Positions 25,841-32,902 of a stretch of DNA of 56,605 nucleotides are shown here, one piece after another. The notes beneath the pieces were generated by a model. It was not told the origin of the DNA, ran no database searches, and was given only the letters and a program-made list of their open reading frames with translations. A program made the translations under genes and the position numbers. The stretch is from JACCVG01 sp034664165. Lineage in GTDB: Bacteria > Actinomycetota > Thermoleophilia > Solirubrobacterales > Thermoleophilaceae. The stretch spans positions 1-56,605 of the forward strand of contig JAXDIE010000126.1 of assembly GCA_034664165.1 (NCBI GenBank). Reading direction: 5' to 3'. Each line of letters starts with the position of its first letter. Position 1 is the first letter of the stretch.

Positions 25841-25846
25841 CAACCC

Positions 25847-26401
25847 GTGGCCGACAAGCTCTTCTTCACCGCATCCGACGAGGCCAATGCGCTGATCGCC
25901 ACCGACGCGATGGCGCTCCTAGTGGGGTTCGCACTCGATCAGCAGGTGACCGTCCAGAAGGCGTTCTCCGGACCCCTCGACCTGCGGGAGCGCCTCGGAA
26001 GCCTCGACCCCGGGGCCATCGCATCGGCCGACTTGGAAGAGGTCTTCCGGGTCAAGCCGGCCATTCATCGCTTCCCCGGTGCCATGGCCAAGCGGGTTCA
26101 CGACCTGGCGGTGCACATCGAGGAGAACTACGACGGCGACGCCGCGCGGGTGTGGACAGATGCCAAGGACACCGCGGCGTTACGGGCCAATCTCGAGGCG
26201 CTGCCGGGCTTCGGCGAGATGAAGGTAAAGGCCCTCGGGTCCGTGCTGGCCAAGCGGTTCGGGGTCAAGGCCGCCAAGGGGCTCGTGCCGTGGCATCCCA
26301 CGCTCGGGGACGTCGATTCGCCGGAGGCGCTGACCGCCTATCAGGCCGCCAAGCGCATCCACAAGGCCGACTGGTCAAAGGGCTCCGGCCCGCCCAAGTA
26401 G
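25847..26401 (+). CDS. HhH-GPD family base-excision repair protein
   Basis: A 184-residue helix-hairpin-helix protein. The segment EALPGFGEMKVKALGSVLAKRFG contains the HhH loop (LPGFGE), and the N-terminus (DEANALIATDAMALLVGFALDQQVTVQKAF) is the DNA-glycosylase six-helix barrel seen in the actinobacterial HhH-GPD-type repair proteins. No Cys cluster of the Nth/MutY type is present. Lesion specificity cannot be read; uracil or oxidised bases are typical. GTG 25847 follows TACCAT by 6 bases. It is divergent from a 5' nuclease, a natural repair partner. Its 3' end overlaps the convergent sigma gene by 27 bases. Confidence 0.82.
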   Translation: MADKLFFTASDEANALIATDAMALLVGFALDQQVTVQKAFSGPLDLRERLGSLDPGAIASADLEEVFRVKPAIHRFPGAMAKRVHDLAVHIEENYDGDAARVWTDAKDTAALRANLEALPGFGEMKVKALGSVLAKRFGVKAAKGLVPWHPTLGDVDSPEALTAYQAAKRIHKADWSKGSGPPK

Positions 26402-27622
26402 GACCTCTCGCTCGCGCTCGTTCTGTGTGAGCGCCGCCGCCCGCTCGAACTCTTCCCGCGCCTCGTCTGCGCGGCCCAGTTTCGCGAGCAGGTCGCCGCG
26501 GACGCTCGGCAGCAGGTGGTAGCCGTCGAGCGCCTTCTCGGATGTCAGCTGGTCGACCAGCGCGAGCCCGGCCGCCGGCCCGAACGCCATGCCCACCGCC
26601 ACCGCGCGGTTGAGCTCGATGACCGGTGACGGCGTGAGCCGCGCAAGCGCCTCGTATAGCGCGGCGATCCGGACCCAGTCGGTCTCCTCCGGGCTGGCAG
26701 TCCGCGCGTGGCAGGCGGCGATTGCGGCCTGGAGCCCGTAGGGGCCCAGGCCCGGGCCGGTCTGCTCGGCCCGGGCCAGCGCGGCCAGCCCGCGCCGTAT
26801 GAGCAACCGGTCCCAGCGCCGGCGGTCCTGGTCCAGGAGCAGGACCGGCCGGCCGTCGGGCCCGGTGCGGGCTCGCATGCGCGAGGCCTGAATCTCCATC
26901 AGCGCAGCCAGGCCGTGGACCTCCGGCTCCCCCGGCATCAGGCCGGCCAGGATCCGGCCGAGGCGCAAGGCGTCCTCGGCGAGGGCCGGGCGCATCCATT
27001 CTTCGCCCGATGTGGCGGAGTAGCCCTCGTTGAAGACGAGGTAGATGACCTCCAGCACCGAGGCCAGGCGCTCGTTGCGCTCGGGGCCGGCCGGCACCTC
27101 GAAGGGTACGCCGGCGTCGGCCAGCGTCTTCTTGGCCCGGGTGATGCGTGCGGCCACCGTGGCCTCCGACGTGAGGAAGGCGCGCGCGATCTCCTTCGTG
27201 GTGAGGCCGCCGAACAGGCGCAGAGTGAGGGCGACCCGCGCCTCGGTGGACAGAAGCGGGTGGCAGGTGAGGAAGACGAGCCGCAGTAGGTCATCCCCGA
27301 TGTCATCGTCGATGGCGGCGTCCAGGTCCGGCGCCTCGTGGGTCGCCAGCTCACGGCCGATCTGGTCGTACTTCTGCTCGAGGTTGCGGCTGCGCCGGAT
27401 CTGGTCGATCGCCCGGTGCTTGGCGGTGCCCATGAGCCAGGCACCCGGGTTCTCGGGGATCCCCGAACCGGGCCACTGCTCCAGCGCCGCAACCAGCGCT
27501 TCCTGGGCCAGGTCCTCGGCCAGGCCGACGTCGCGGGTGAGGCGGGTCAGGCCGGCGATCAGCCTTGCGGATTCGATCCTCCAGACGGCGTCGATCGTGC
27601 GGTGCGTGTCGGGTGTCCCCAC
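26375..27622 (-). CDS. ECF sigma factor, group ECF42-like, with C-terminal TPR-like extension
   Basis: A 415-residue sigma-70 family protein. Region 2 reads LTRDVGLAEDLAQEALVAALEQWP and NPGAWLMGTAKHRAIDQIRR, and region 4 reads TLRLFGGLTTKEIARAFLTSEATVAARITRAK. The next 230 residues are a helical DUF6596/TPR extension (VIYLVFNEGYSATSG; LYEALARLTPSPVIELNRAVAV; LPSVRGDLLAKLGRADEAREEFERA), the hallmark of ECF42 proteins, whose C-terminal extension is needed for activity and which lack an anti-sigma factor. The two genes upstream on the same strand encode DGPF-motif (YCII-like) proteins, the conserved ECF42 partners. The start is GTG 27622. A 10-bp hairpin lies between the partners and this gene. 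Confidence 0.88.
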   Translation of the reverse strand: MGTPDTHRTIDAVWRIESARLIAGLTRLTRDVGLAEDLAQEALVAALEQWPGSGIPENPGAWLMGTAKHRAIDQIRRSRNLEQKYDQIGRELATHEAPDLDAAIDDDIGDDLLRLVFLTCHPLLSTEARVALTLRLFGGLTTKEIARAFLTSEATVAARITRAKKTLADAGVPFEVPAGPERNERLASVLEVIYLVFNEGYSATSGEEWMRPALAEDALRLGRILAGLMPGEPEVHGLAALMEIQASRMRARTGPDGRPVLLLDQDRRRWDRLLIRRGLAALARAEQTGPGLGPYGLQAAIAACHARTASPEETDWVRIAALYEALARLTPSPVIELNRAVAVGMAFGPAAGLALVDQLTSEKALDGYHLLPSVRGDLLAKLGRADEAREEFERAAALTQNEREREVLLGRAGAL

Positions 27623-27635
27623 ACGCCCGACTAAA

Positions 27636-27663
27636 GCACGTGCGCCCCGGAGAGCGCACGTGC
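27636..27663 (-). terminator. Hairpin between the DGPF genes and the sigma gene
   Basis: A perfect inverted repeat, GCACGTGCGC and its complement, with 8-base loop (27636-27645 and 27654-27663). On the minus strand it is followed by TTTAG. It could partly terminate transcription, so that the DGPF proteins are made in excess over the sigma factor. Confidence 0.55.
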
Positions 27664-27688
27664 CGTTGTCCCCGTCCCTTGCCCGGCT

Positions 27689-28129
27689 CTAGAGGGCCGC
27701 CGCCTCGACGTTGGCCCGGATCTGCGCGCGCTGGCGCGCGTCCTCCTCGATCATCTCGGGCGTGACAACGTCACCGAAGTCCTCCGCCTCGAAGATCCGG
27801 CGGATCTGGACACTGCCCTCGCCTTCCCAATCCGGCATGCGCTTTGCCCACTCGACGGCGTCCTCGAGCGAGTCACATTGCCACAGCCAGAAGCCGGCCA
27901 CGACTTCCTTTGCCTCGGTGAACGGGCCGTCGACGACGCTACGGGCGCCGTCGGCCAGGAAGTTCACCGTCACGCCGTCCGAGGTGGGGGCCAGACCCTC
28001 GCCGCCGAGCATCACGCCGGCCTCGATCAGCTCGTCCTTGAACCTGTCCATCTCAGCCAGCTGCTCGGTGGTCGGCATGACGCCGCCTTCGCTGTCCTCG
28101 TTGCCCATCATGAAAACGATGAATCGCAT
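27689..28129 (-). CDS. DGPF-motif (YCII-like) protein, second of the pair
   Basis: A 146-residue ferredoxin-like-fold protein of the YCII/DGPF family. The family motif is DGPFTEAKEVVAGFWLWQC. It starts RFIVFMMGNEDSEGG, has the linker EMDRFKDELIEAGVMLGGEG, and adds a C-terminal tail SVQIRRIFEAEDFGDVVTPEM shared with its neighbour. Members of this family are the conserved genomic partners of ECF42 sigma factors; their biochemical role is unknown, perhaps stress sensing. An AAGGAG ribosome site precedes the ATG. It lies 36 bases after the other DGPF gene and 66 bases before the sigma gene. Confidence 0.85.
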   Translation of the reverse strand: MRFIVFMMGNEDSEGGVMPTTEQLAEMDRFKDELIEAGVMLGGEGLAPTSDGVTVNFLADGARSVVDGPFTEAKEVVAGFWLWQCDSLEDAVEWAKRMPDWEGEGSVQIRRIFEAEDFGDVVTPEMIEEDARQRAQIRANVEAAAL

Positions 28130-28165
28130 TGGTGTCTCCTTGTTCCTTGGTAGCGGTCGGGTTGA

Positions 28166-28594
28166 TCAGCGGTTCTGCGTTGCCTGCTCGAAGGTCTGCT
28201 CGAACCGGTCGTGCATCTCGGGGGTCACGACGTCGCCGAAGTCCTCGAGCTCGTAGACCTGGCGCAGCTCGAGCTGCACCTCGCCGTGCCCGTCGATCGC
28301 GGGCCAGCGCTTGACCCACTCGATGGCCTCCTCCCTGGTGGAGGTCTGGATGAGGGTGAAGCCGGCGATCAGCTCCTTGGCCTCGGTGAAGGGACCGTCG
28401 CTCACGGTGGGCTTGCCGCCGTTGAACGCGATCTTGGCGCCCTTGACGCTCGGCTGAAGGCCCATCCCGTCAAGAAGCACTCCGGCCTTGGCCAGCTCGT
28501 CGTTGTAGGCGCTCATCGCCTCGAGCAGCTCGGGCCAGGGCAGGGTTCCGGCCTCTGTCTCGGCGTCGGCCTTGCGGATGATCATGAATCGCAT
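28166..28594 (-). CDS. DGPF-motif (YCII-like) protein, first of the pair
   Basis: A 142-residue paralogue of the next gene, sharing SDGPFTEAKELIAGFTLIQ, REEAIEWVKRWP and the C-terminal YELEDFGDVVTPEMHDRFEQ. The duplicate pair is diverged, so this is an old duplication. The ATG has a GAAGGAG site. A probable ECF-type promoter lies upstream (28637-28664). It is the first gene of the DGPF-DGPF-sigma operon. No catalytic residues are recognised beyond the Asp of the DGPF motif. Confidence 0.85.
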   Translation of the reverse strand: MRFMIIRKADAETEAGTLPWPELLEAMSAYNDELAKAGVLLDGMGLQPSVKGAKIAFNGGKPTVSDGPFTEAKELIAGFTLIQTSTREEAIEWVKRWPAIDGHGEVQLELRQVYELEDFGDVVTPEMHDRFEQTFEQATQNR

Positions 28595-28636
28595 TTCGTC
28601 TCCTTCGTCGCGTGTTGAGGGGTTGCTCTACCCACA

Positions 28637-28664
28637 CGTCGAACGGCTTGGCCCCAAATCGACA
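28637..28664 (-). promoter_or_regulatory. Predicted ECF42-type promoter of the DGPF operon
   Basis: On the minus strand TGTCGA (28664-28659) is separated by 17 bases from CGA (28641-28639), followed by C. This matches the reported ECF42 target pattern of TGTCGA at -35 and CGA at -10, recalled from the literature. It lies 42-70 bases upstream of the first DGPF start, so the sigma factor likely drives its own operon. Confidence 0.65.
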
Positions 28665-28684
28665 CAGCGCCGAAAATTTCGCGA

Positions 28685-28690
28685 TAGCGT
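28685..28690 (+). promoter_or_regulatory. -10 element of the secreted protease gene
   Basis: TAGCGT ends 7 bases before the GTG start at 28698. The same hexamer and spacing occur before the SDR gene at 8795. No ribosome-binding site is present. Confidence 0.5.
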
Positions 28691-28697
28691 TCCGGCC

Positions 28698-29612
28698 GTG
28701 CGAATCGCCGTCGCCATCCTGGGAGCCCTTGCTTGCGCCGCCCTGGCGCCGGTCGCGCTGGCAGCGGACGTTGCCGAGTCCCAGCGCGCCGAGTCCCAGC
28801 GAAGGGTTCTCGACTACTGGACCCCTGAGCGGATCGCCGAGGTAGCCACCGCTACGGGTGTTAGCGATGGCACCGCCGCCACGACGCTCAAGAAGAAGAA
28901 GACGCCGAAGAAGGCCCCGCGCAAGTCCTACGTGAGCCAGCGCGTGCCGGACGCAACCAGCAGGCCCTTCATCGCCAGCGGCAAGATCTTCGGCCATACG
29001 CGCGGCGCGGCCGCCAACGAGGGCTACGAGTGCTCTGGCACCGTCGTGCAGTCGGCCAACCACAGCGTGGTCATCACGGCGGGCCACTGCCTGAACTTCA
29101 ACGGGCAGTTCGCCGACAAGCTGATCTTCATCCCGGGTTTCCGCAACGGCAAGCAGCCCTACGGCCAGTGGGTGTTCGATCGCCTGCTGGTCCCGGGTGG
29201 GTATCCGCCCACCGCCAGCCCGGCAATCGACTACGGCGCCGCCACCATGGCGCCCCAGGTCGACACAGACATGGCCGTCGAGGACGCCGTCGGCGCCCGG
29301 AAGATCCGCACCGACACCAAGCGGCGCCAGACCTATCGCGCCCTTGGCTATCCCCACAACAAGGGGAAGGGCGAGCGGCTCTGGTCCTGCCGGTCCAAGC
29401 CGCTGGTCGAGATCAACGGGCCGGACAAGTATCCGCCGGTCGGCATCGGCTGCGACATGTCCTTCGGCGCCAGCGGCGGCGGCTGGATCGGGGACAGCGG
29501 CGCCGTGGTCTCCGTGACCAGCATCGGCATCGAGGGGTACAAGAACTACGTGTTCGGGCCGCGGCTGCGCACAGCCGCCAAGAAGCTGCTCGACCAGGCC
29601 GGCGAAAACTAG
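28698..29612 (+). CDS. Secreted trypsin-like serine protease
   Basis: A 304-residue exported chymotrypsin-fold protease. Residues 1-23 are a signal peptide (VRIAVAILGALACAALAPVA then LAADV). A Lys-rich stretch KKKKTPKKAPRK near residue 65 probably belongs to a propeptide. The catalytic triad is His130 in VVITAGHC, Asp179 in PAIDYGAA and Ser259 in SFGASGGGW. Cys112/Cys131 and Cys231/Cys252 are placed for the usual disulfides. The GTG start follows a TAGCGT -10 box. Its TAG stop interlocks with that of the convergent GIY-YIG gene through CTAG. Substrate unknown. Confidence 0.88.
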   Translation: MRIAVAILGALACAALAPVALAADVAESQRAESQRRVLDYWTPERIAEVATATGVSDGTAATTLKKKKTPKKAPRKSYVSQRVPDATSRPFIASGKIFGHTRGAAANEGYECSGTVVQSANHSVVITAGHCLNFNGQFADKLIFIPGFRNGKQPYGQWVFDRLLVPGGYPPTASPAIDYGAATMAPQVDTDMAVEDAVGARKIRTDTKRRQTYRALGYPHNKGKGERLWSCRSKPLVEINGPDKYPPVGIGCDMSFGASGGGWIGDSGAVVSVTSIGIEGYKNYVFGPRLRTAAKKLLDQAGEN

Positions 29613-29866
29613 CCTCCGTCGATCAGCTCAAGCTTCTCCTCGCGCGACAACTGCTTGATCCGGCCCTCTTCGCGGCGGGCGCTCGTGGCATCGGCCATCT
29701 CGAAGACCGCCGCGACCTCGAGCGGCAGGCGGCTGCGGGTGTAGCGGGAGGCGCGTCCGGTGCGGTGCGCTTCGAGGCGGCGCTCGACGTCGAAGGTCCA
29801 GCCGCAGTAGAGGCTCCCGTCGGAACAGCGCAGGAGGTAGACGAAAGCGGGCCGCTCCTCAGCCAT
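29609..29866 (-). CDS. GIY-YIG nuclease family protein
   Basis: An 85-residue single-domain GIY-YIG protein of the YhbQ/UPF0213 type. The motif appears as FVYLLRCSDGSLYCGWTFDVERRLEAH: here GIY is replaced by VYLL and YIG by YCG, as in this subgroup. The conserved Arg of ERRLEAH and the Glu of EEGRIKQLSREEKLELI are present. Such proteins may cleave DNA or RNA, but most small members are uncharacterised. ATG 29866 overlaps the upstream gene's stop by 8 bases, so it is translationally coupled. Its end shares CTAG with the protease gene. Confidence 0.85.
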   Translation of the reverse strand: MAEERPAFVYLLRCSDGSLYCGWTFDVERRLEAHRTGRASRYTRSRLPLEVAAVFEMADATSARREEGRIKQLSREEKLELIDGG

Positions 29867-30158
29867 CGTCCGGCCAGCGGCCGTGCTCGTCGTAGTAGGA
29901 GCGGGCGTCCTCCTCGGCGTCCCGCTCCACATCGCCGCTGTTCCCCATTCGCACCAGCCATCCGACAAGGATCGTCGCGGTGCCCGCGCCGATCGTCATC
30001 CCCGAGATCTCGAGTGCCACGCTGCTATCGGGAATGACGAACAGGATGGCGATTCCGACGACGATGATCAGGATGCCCAAGCCCCAGCGGACCATCCACA
30101 GCCAGAACGCCGGCCAGTCGATGGGCTGCGGGTCGGGCAGGGCGCCGTGCTCGCTCAC
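29859..30158 (-). CDS. Small two-pass membrane protein
   Basis: A 99-residue protein with a short polar N-terminus (SEHGALPDPQPIDWPA), two hydrophobic helices at about residues 22-42 (WGLGILIIVVGIAILFVIP) and 50-67 (ISGMTIGAGTATILVGWLV), then an acidic cytoplasmic tail RDAEEDARSYYDEHGRWPDDG. I do not recognise a family. GTG 30158 lies 7 bases after TAGCTT, whose first three bases are the stop codon of the GH25 gene, so promoter and stop codon overlap. It overlaps the GIY-YIG gene by 8 bases. Confidence 0.65.
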   Translation of the reverse strand: MSEHGALPDPQPIDWPAFWLWMVRWGLGILIIVVGIAILFVIPDSSVALEISGMTIGAGTATILVGWLVRMGNSGDVERDAEEDARSYYDEHGRWPDDG

Positions 30159-30165
30159 CTCGTGG

Positions 30166-30171
30166 AAGCTA
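30166..30171 (-). promoter_or_regulatory. -10 element built from the upstream stop codon
   Basis: TAGCTT on the minus strand contains the TAG stop of the GH25 gene and ends 7 bases before the GTG start at 30158. It gives the small membrane protein a promoter of its own. Confidence 0.4.
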
Positions 30172-30966
30172 CTCCGAGGCCCGGCCCTTCAGCAAGACGG
30201 GCCCGGGCTTCTTGAGGCCGAACACGTTGACGTCGACGATGGTGTGGATCCCGGGGATGTCCTCGCGCTCGATCCGCTGCCAGAAGGCCCAGCCGCGGCC
30301 GCCCCAGTTGCCCGCCGGAAGGGCCGGCGGGGCGTTCTCGAGATCGGCGATCCAGAGCGGATGGCCGTCTGCCGCCGCGGCGCCGCTGTCGCCTGCGTAC
30401 TGGCGCCACTCGTCGGCATCCGTGTAGATCATGGCCTTCACCCCGAGAGCCTTCTCGACCTCCGAGGTCCAGAGGGCTACGTACTGGACCACCTGCGGCT
30501 CGGTGAGGCCGCCAAAGGGCGGCTCCACGTCGACGGTGGGAATGATGTCGCCGGGCTTGCTCCTCTTCCCGACCGCGGCCACGAAGACCTTCGCCTCCTT
30601 CTGGGCCTGGGCATCGCGAGCCGACGACGAGCCCGGCTGAGGCTCGATCCGGTGGTAGGCGCCGGCTCTGAGCCCGTTCGCCCGCGCGTCGTCGTAGTTG
30701 CGCTGGAAGTCGGGATCTGCCTGGGAGCCGTCGCTGGCGCGAACCAGTGCGAACCTGATGTCGCTGCCCGCCACCTGGCTCCAGTCGATGGTCCCCTGGG
30801 CGGATGAGACGTTGACCCCGCGGGATCCCGTGACCAGCGCCGCGGGCTTCGGCAGGTGACCAGCGGGTGCGGCCGAGGTTGCCGGGCCGGCCGGGGCGGG
30901 CGTCCCACAGGCTGTCAATCCTCCGGCGCAGAGCGCGACGGCGAGGATCCGGGGTGGACGGGCCAT
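30169..30966 (-). CDS. GH25-family (lysozyme-like) lipoprotein
   Basis: A 265-residue exported lipoprotein. The lipobox LTAC puts the lipidated Cys at residue 20; a Pro/Ala-rich linker follows. The GH25 TIM-barrel domain begins GVNVSSAQGTIDWSQV, has IRFALVRASDG, and the catalytic DxE pair is D146-E148 in PTVDVEPPF; WIADLENAP and VDVNVFG follow. In typical GH25 enzymes the first motif is G-[IV]-D-V-S; here that Asp is Asn52, a residue that normally helps hold the active site, so activity could be reduced. The likely role is peptidoglycan cleavage at the cell surface. It is divergent from a CalB-like lipase. Start codon ATG follows GATACA by 6 bases. Confidence 0.85.
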   Translation of the reverse strand: MARPPRILAVALCAGGLTACGTPAPAGPATSAAPAGHLPKPAALVTGSRGVNVSSAQGTIDWSQVAGSDIRFALVRASDGSQADPDFQRNYDDARANGLRAGAYHRIEPQPGSSSARDAQAQKEAKVFVAAVGKRSKPGDIIPTVDVEPPFGGLTEPQVVQYVALWTSEVEKALGVKAMIYTDADEWRQYAGDSGAAAADGHPLWIADLENAPPALPAGNWGGRGWAFWQRIEREDIPGIHTIVDVNVFGLKKPGPVLLKGRASE

Positions 30967-31006
30967 TCAGGTTGTATCGGTTGCGGTCTGTTGGATACTT
31001 AGCCGC

Positions 31007-32011
31007 ATGAGGAGGGGGCTCATCGGGGTGGCGCTGCTGGTCGTGGCGCTGGGTGCCCACCCGGCCGCGGCGGCCTTCGCGCCACTCAACCAGCCCGGCC
31101 CTCGCCTGTCGATTCCGCAGAAGGAGCTGAAGGCAAGCCTGTCCTGCACGGACGGCGTGCGCAATGCTGATCGCGAGCCGGTGCTGCTCATCCCGGCGAC
31201 CACCGTCAACTCCCGCCAGAACTTCGGCTGGAACTACGAGCCGGCGCTGCGCCACCAGCACATCCCCTACTGCACGACCGACATGCCCGGCGACCTCCAG
31301 TTCAACATGGGCGACATGCAGACGCGCGGGGAGTACGTGACCTACGCGATCCGCAGGGTGCACGCCATGGCGGGGCGGCGGATAGCGGTGATGGGCCACA
31401 GTCAGGGGGGCATGATCATGCGCTGGCCCCTTCGGTTCTGGCCCGGAACGCGCCGAATGGTCCGCGACGTGATCGGGTTCGCGGGAACCAATCACGGGTC
31501 GGCCCTGGTCCCCGGGTTCTGTCTTACGAGCTGCGCTCCGGCCCTCTGGCAGCAGCGCGACGACGCGATGTTCATCCGGGCGCTGAACTCCGGACAGGAG
31601 ACCTTTGGCGGGATCGACTACACCGAGGTCTACAGCCACCTCGACGAGTTCGTCCAGCCCAATCTGGATGACAGCGGCACCTCCTCCCTGCACGGCCCTG
31701 GCCGCATCACCAATGTCGCACTGCAGGACATCTGCCCCTTGGACACCAGCGAGCACCTGTTGATCGGCATAACCGACCCGGTGGCCTGGGCGATCGCCCT
31801 GGACGCGCTGACACATCGCGGGCCGGCCGATACGGGACGGATCGACCCGGGCGTGTGCGGCAAGGTGTTCATGCCGGGGGTGGACAAGCTGACGGGCCCG
31901 GTCGACCTGGCCGGCGCGAGCGAGCAGGTCGCGCTCCAGCTCAACATCGCTCCGAAGGTCGACGCCGAGCCGGAGCTGCGCTGTTACGTGACGGCTTCCT
32001 GTCAGCGGTGA
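31007..32011 (+). CDS. Secreted lipase of the Candida antarctica lipase B-like family
   Basis: A 334-residue exported alpha/beta hydrolase with signal peptide 1-22 (ending HPAAAA). The nucleophile elbow is GHSQGG (Ser132), the acid Asp213 is in HLDEFVQPN, which matches the DEIVQP motif of lipase B, and His250 is in DTSEHLLIG. TTVNSRQNFGWNYEPAL also resembles lipase B. Several cysteines (47, 89, 172, 176) suggest disulfides. A GATACT box ends 7 bases before the ATG, without a ribosome-binding site. CalB-like enzymes hydrolyse lipids, and some act on polyesters. A bacterial lysozyme-like lipoprotein is divergent. The family call is strong because all three triad motifs are found. Confidence 0.88.
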   Translation: MRRGLIGVALLVVALGAHPAAAAFAPLNQPGPRLSIPQKELKASLSCTDGVRNADREPVLLIPATTVNSRQNFGWNYEPALRHQHIPYCTTDMPGDLQFNMGDMQTRGEYVTYAIRRVHAMAGRRIAVMGHSQGGMIMRWPLRFWPGTRRMVRDVIGFAGTNHGSALVPGFCLTSCAPALWQQRDDAMFIRALNSGQETFGGIDYTEVYSHLDEFVQPNLDDSGTSSLHGPGRITNVALQDICPLDTSEHLLIGITDPVAWAIALDALTHRGPADTGRIDPGVCGKVFMPGVDKLTGPVDLAGASEQVALQLNIAPKVDAEPELRCYVTASCQR

Positions 32012-32012
32012 G

Positions 32013-32735
32013 CTAGCGGGGATCCATAGCCGGGCTCATCGGCAGGGATACGTGCACGACCGAGCCGGCGGCCAGCGTCACATGGGAGGGCTCGGCTTGC
32101 GCCAGATGGCCCCATTCATCGCCGTAGAGCGCCCCGAAATCCACGTCCAGGTGCAGGTCGCGGACAGCGTGGAGGGCCCAGACGGGGTGTTCCACCCGGT
32201 ACACCCGTGTGCGTCCTCCACGGGCTCTCCCGATGCCCAGATCGTGGTGCGTGAGCCAGTACTCAGCCGACCCCGGATCGGGCAAGGTCGTGGCGGCATC
32301 ACCCCAGGCCTCGATCCGGTTTCGGCGGCGCCGGCCGAACTGGTGGCGCAGGCCCACCCGCTTCCCGGCGGCATCGTCGAGGACCTCGGCCCGCATCGGG
32401 ATGGTCCGGTACGGCTCATTGAAGATCGCGCTGGCCACGAACGCGATCGCCGGCCGGGGCACGAACTCGCGGATGAAGACGACGGCGCGTTCGCCACCGA
32501 GCGTCACGTAGAAGCGCAGGTTGATCTCCGGAAACGTCACGTGCCCGGGGATCGGGATCCCGCGCAGCCGGGTGCGTCTGAACCCGAACGCCACCAGGCT
32601 GACCTGTGGCGATCCGTCGAGCACGTCGATCTCCGCGCCGGCCGGGAGATGGGGCTCGAGCAGCTCGGCTCGCGCCGGATACGTCACTCCCAGCACGTGG
32701 TGCCACTCGGTGGTCATGAATGGGCGCGGGGGCAC
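32013..32735 (-). CDS. DUF2071 (YqjF-like) protein
   Basis: A 240-residue protein of the DUF2071 family, of unknown function. Landmarks are TTEWHHVLGVTYPARAELLEPHLPAG, SLVAFGFRRTRLRG, FPEINLRFYV and the region VREFVPRPAIAFVASAI-like (residues IREFVPRPAIAFVASA). The VTYPARAELLEP segment replaces the WPV segment common in relatives. I chose GTG 32735, where a TATCGT box ends 9 bases upstream; a TTG at 32771 gives 12 more residues. It convergently abuts the lipase gene with one base between the stops. The fold may be related to acetoacetate decarboxylase-like barrels. Confidence 0.75.
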   Translation of the reverse strand: MPPRPFMTTEWHHVLGVTYPARAELLEPHLPAGAEIDVLDGSPQVSLVAFGFRRTRLRGIPIPGHVTFPEINLRFYVTLGGERAVVFIREFVPRPAIAFVASAIFNEPYRTIPMRAEVLDDAAGKRVGLRHQFGRRRRNRIEAWGDAATTLPDPGSAEYWLTHHDLGIGRARGGRTRVYRVEHPVWALHAVRDLHLDVDFGALYGDEWGHLAQAEPSHVTLAAGSVVHVSLPMSPAMDPR

Positions 32736-32803
32736 CTGGTCCGGACGATACCTGCCTGACACCGGGCTCAAGCCTGCCCGAGAAAGGCCGATAGAAAAGG
32801 GAT

Positions 32804-32827
32804 AGGAGACTCTCCTGAGAGTTTTTT
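32804..32827 (+). promoter_or_regulatory. Palindrome overlapping a small hairpin with T-run, upstream of the ECF sigma gene
   Basis: AGGAGACTCTCCT (32804-32816) is a palindrome with central C. It overlaps a 5-bp stem ACTCT-CCTG-AGAGT (32809-32822) followed by six T residues, unusual in this GC-rich region. An operator plus intrinsic attenuator before the sigma gene is possible; the region also lies upstream of the divergent DUF2071 gene. Confidence 0.45.
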
Positions 32828-32902
32828 CGCGTCCGGGCGTGACCTTTTCGCCTCGAGACCGTTGGGAGCAAGTGGACTTCTTCGCGAAAGGAGGATGGTG
32901 AA

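Noticed and set aside
32809..32827. Riboswitch in the sigma leader
   Set aside because: The leader is short and the hairpin has only 5 bp; there is no conserved aptamer pattern that I recognise.
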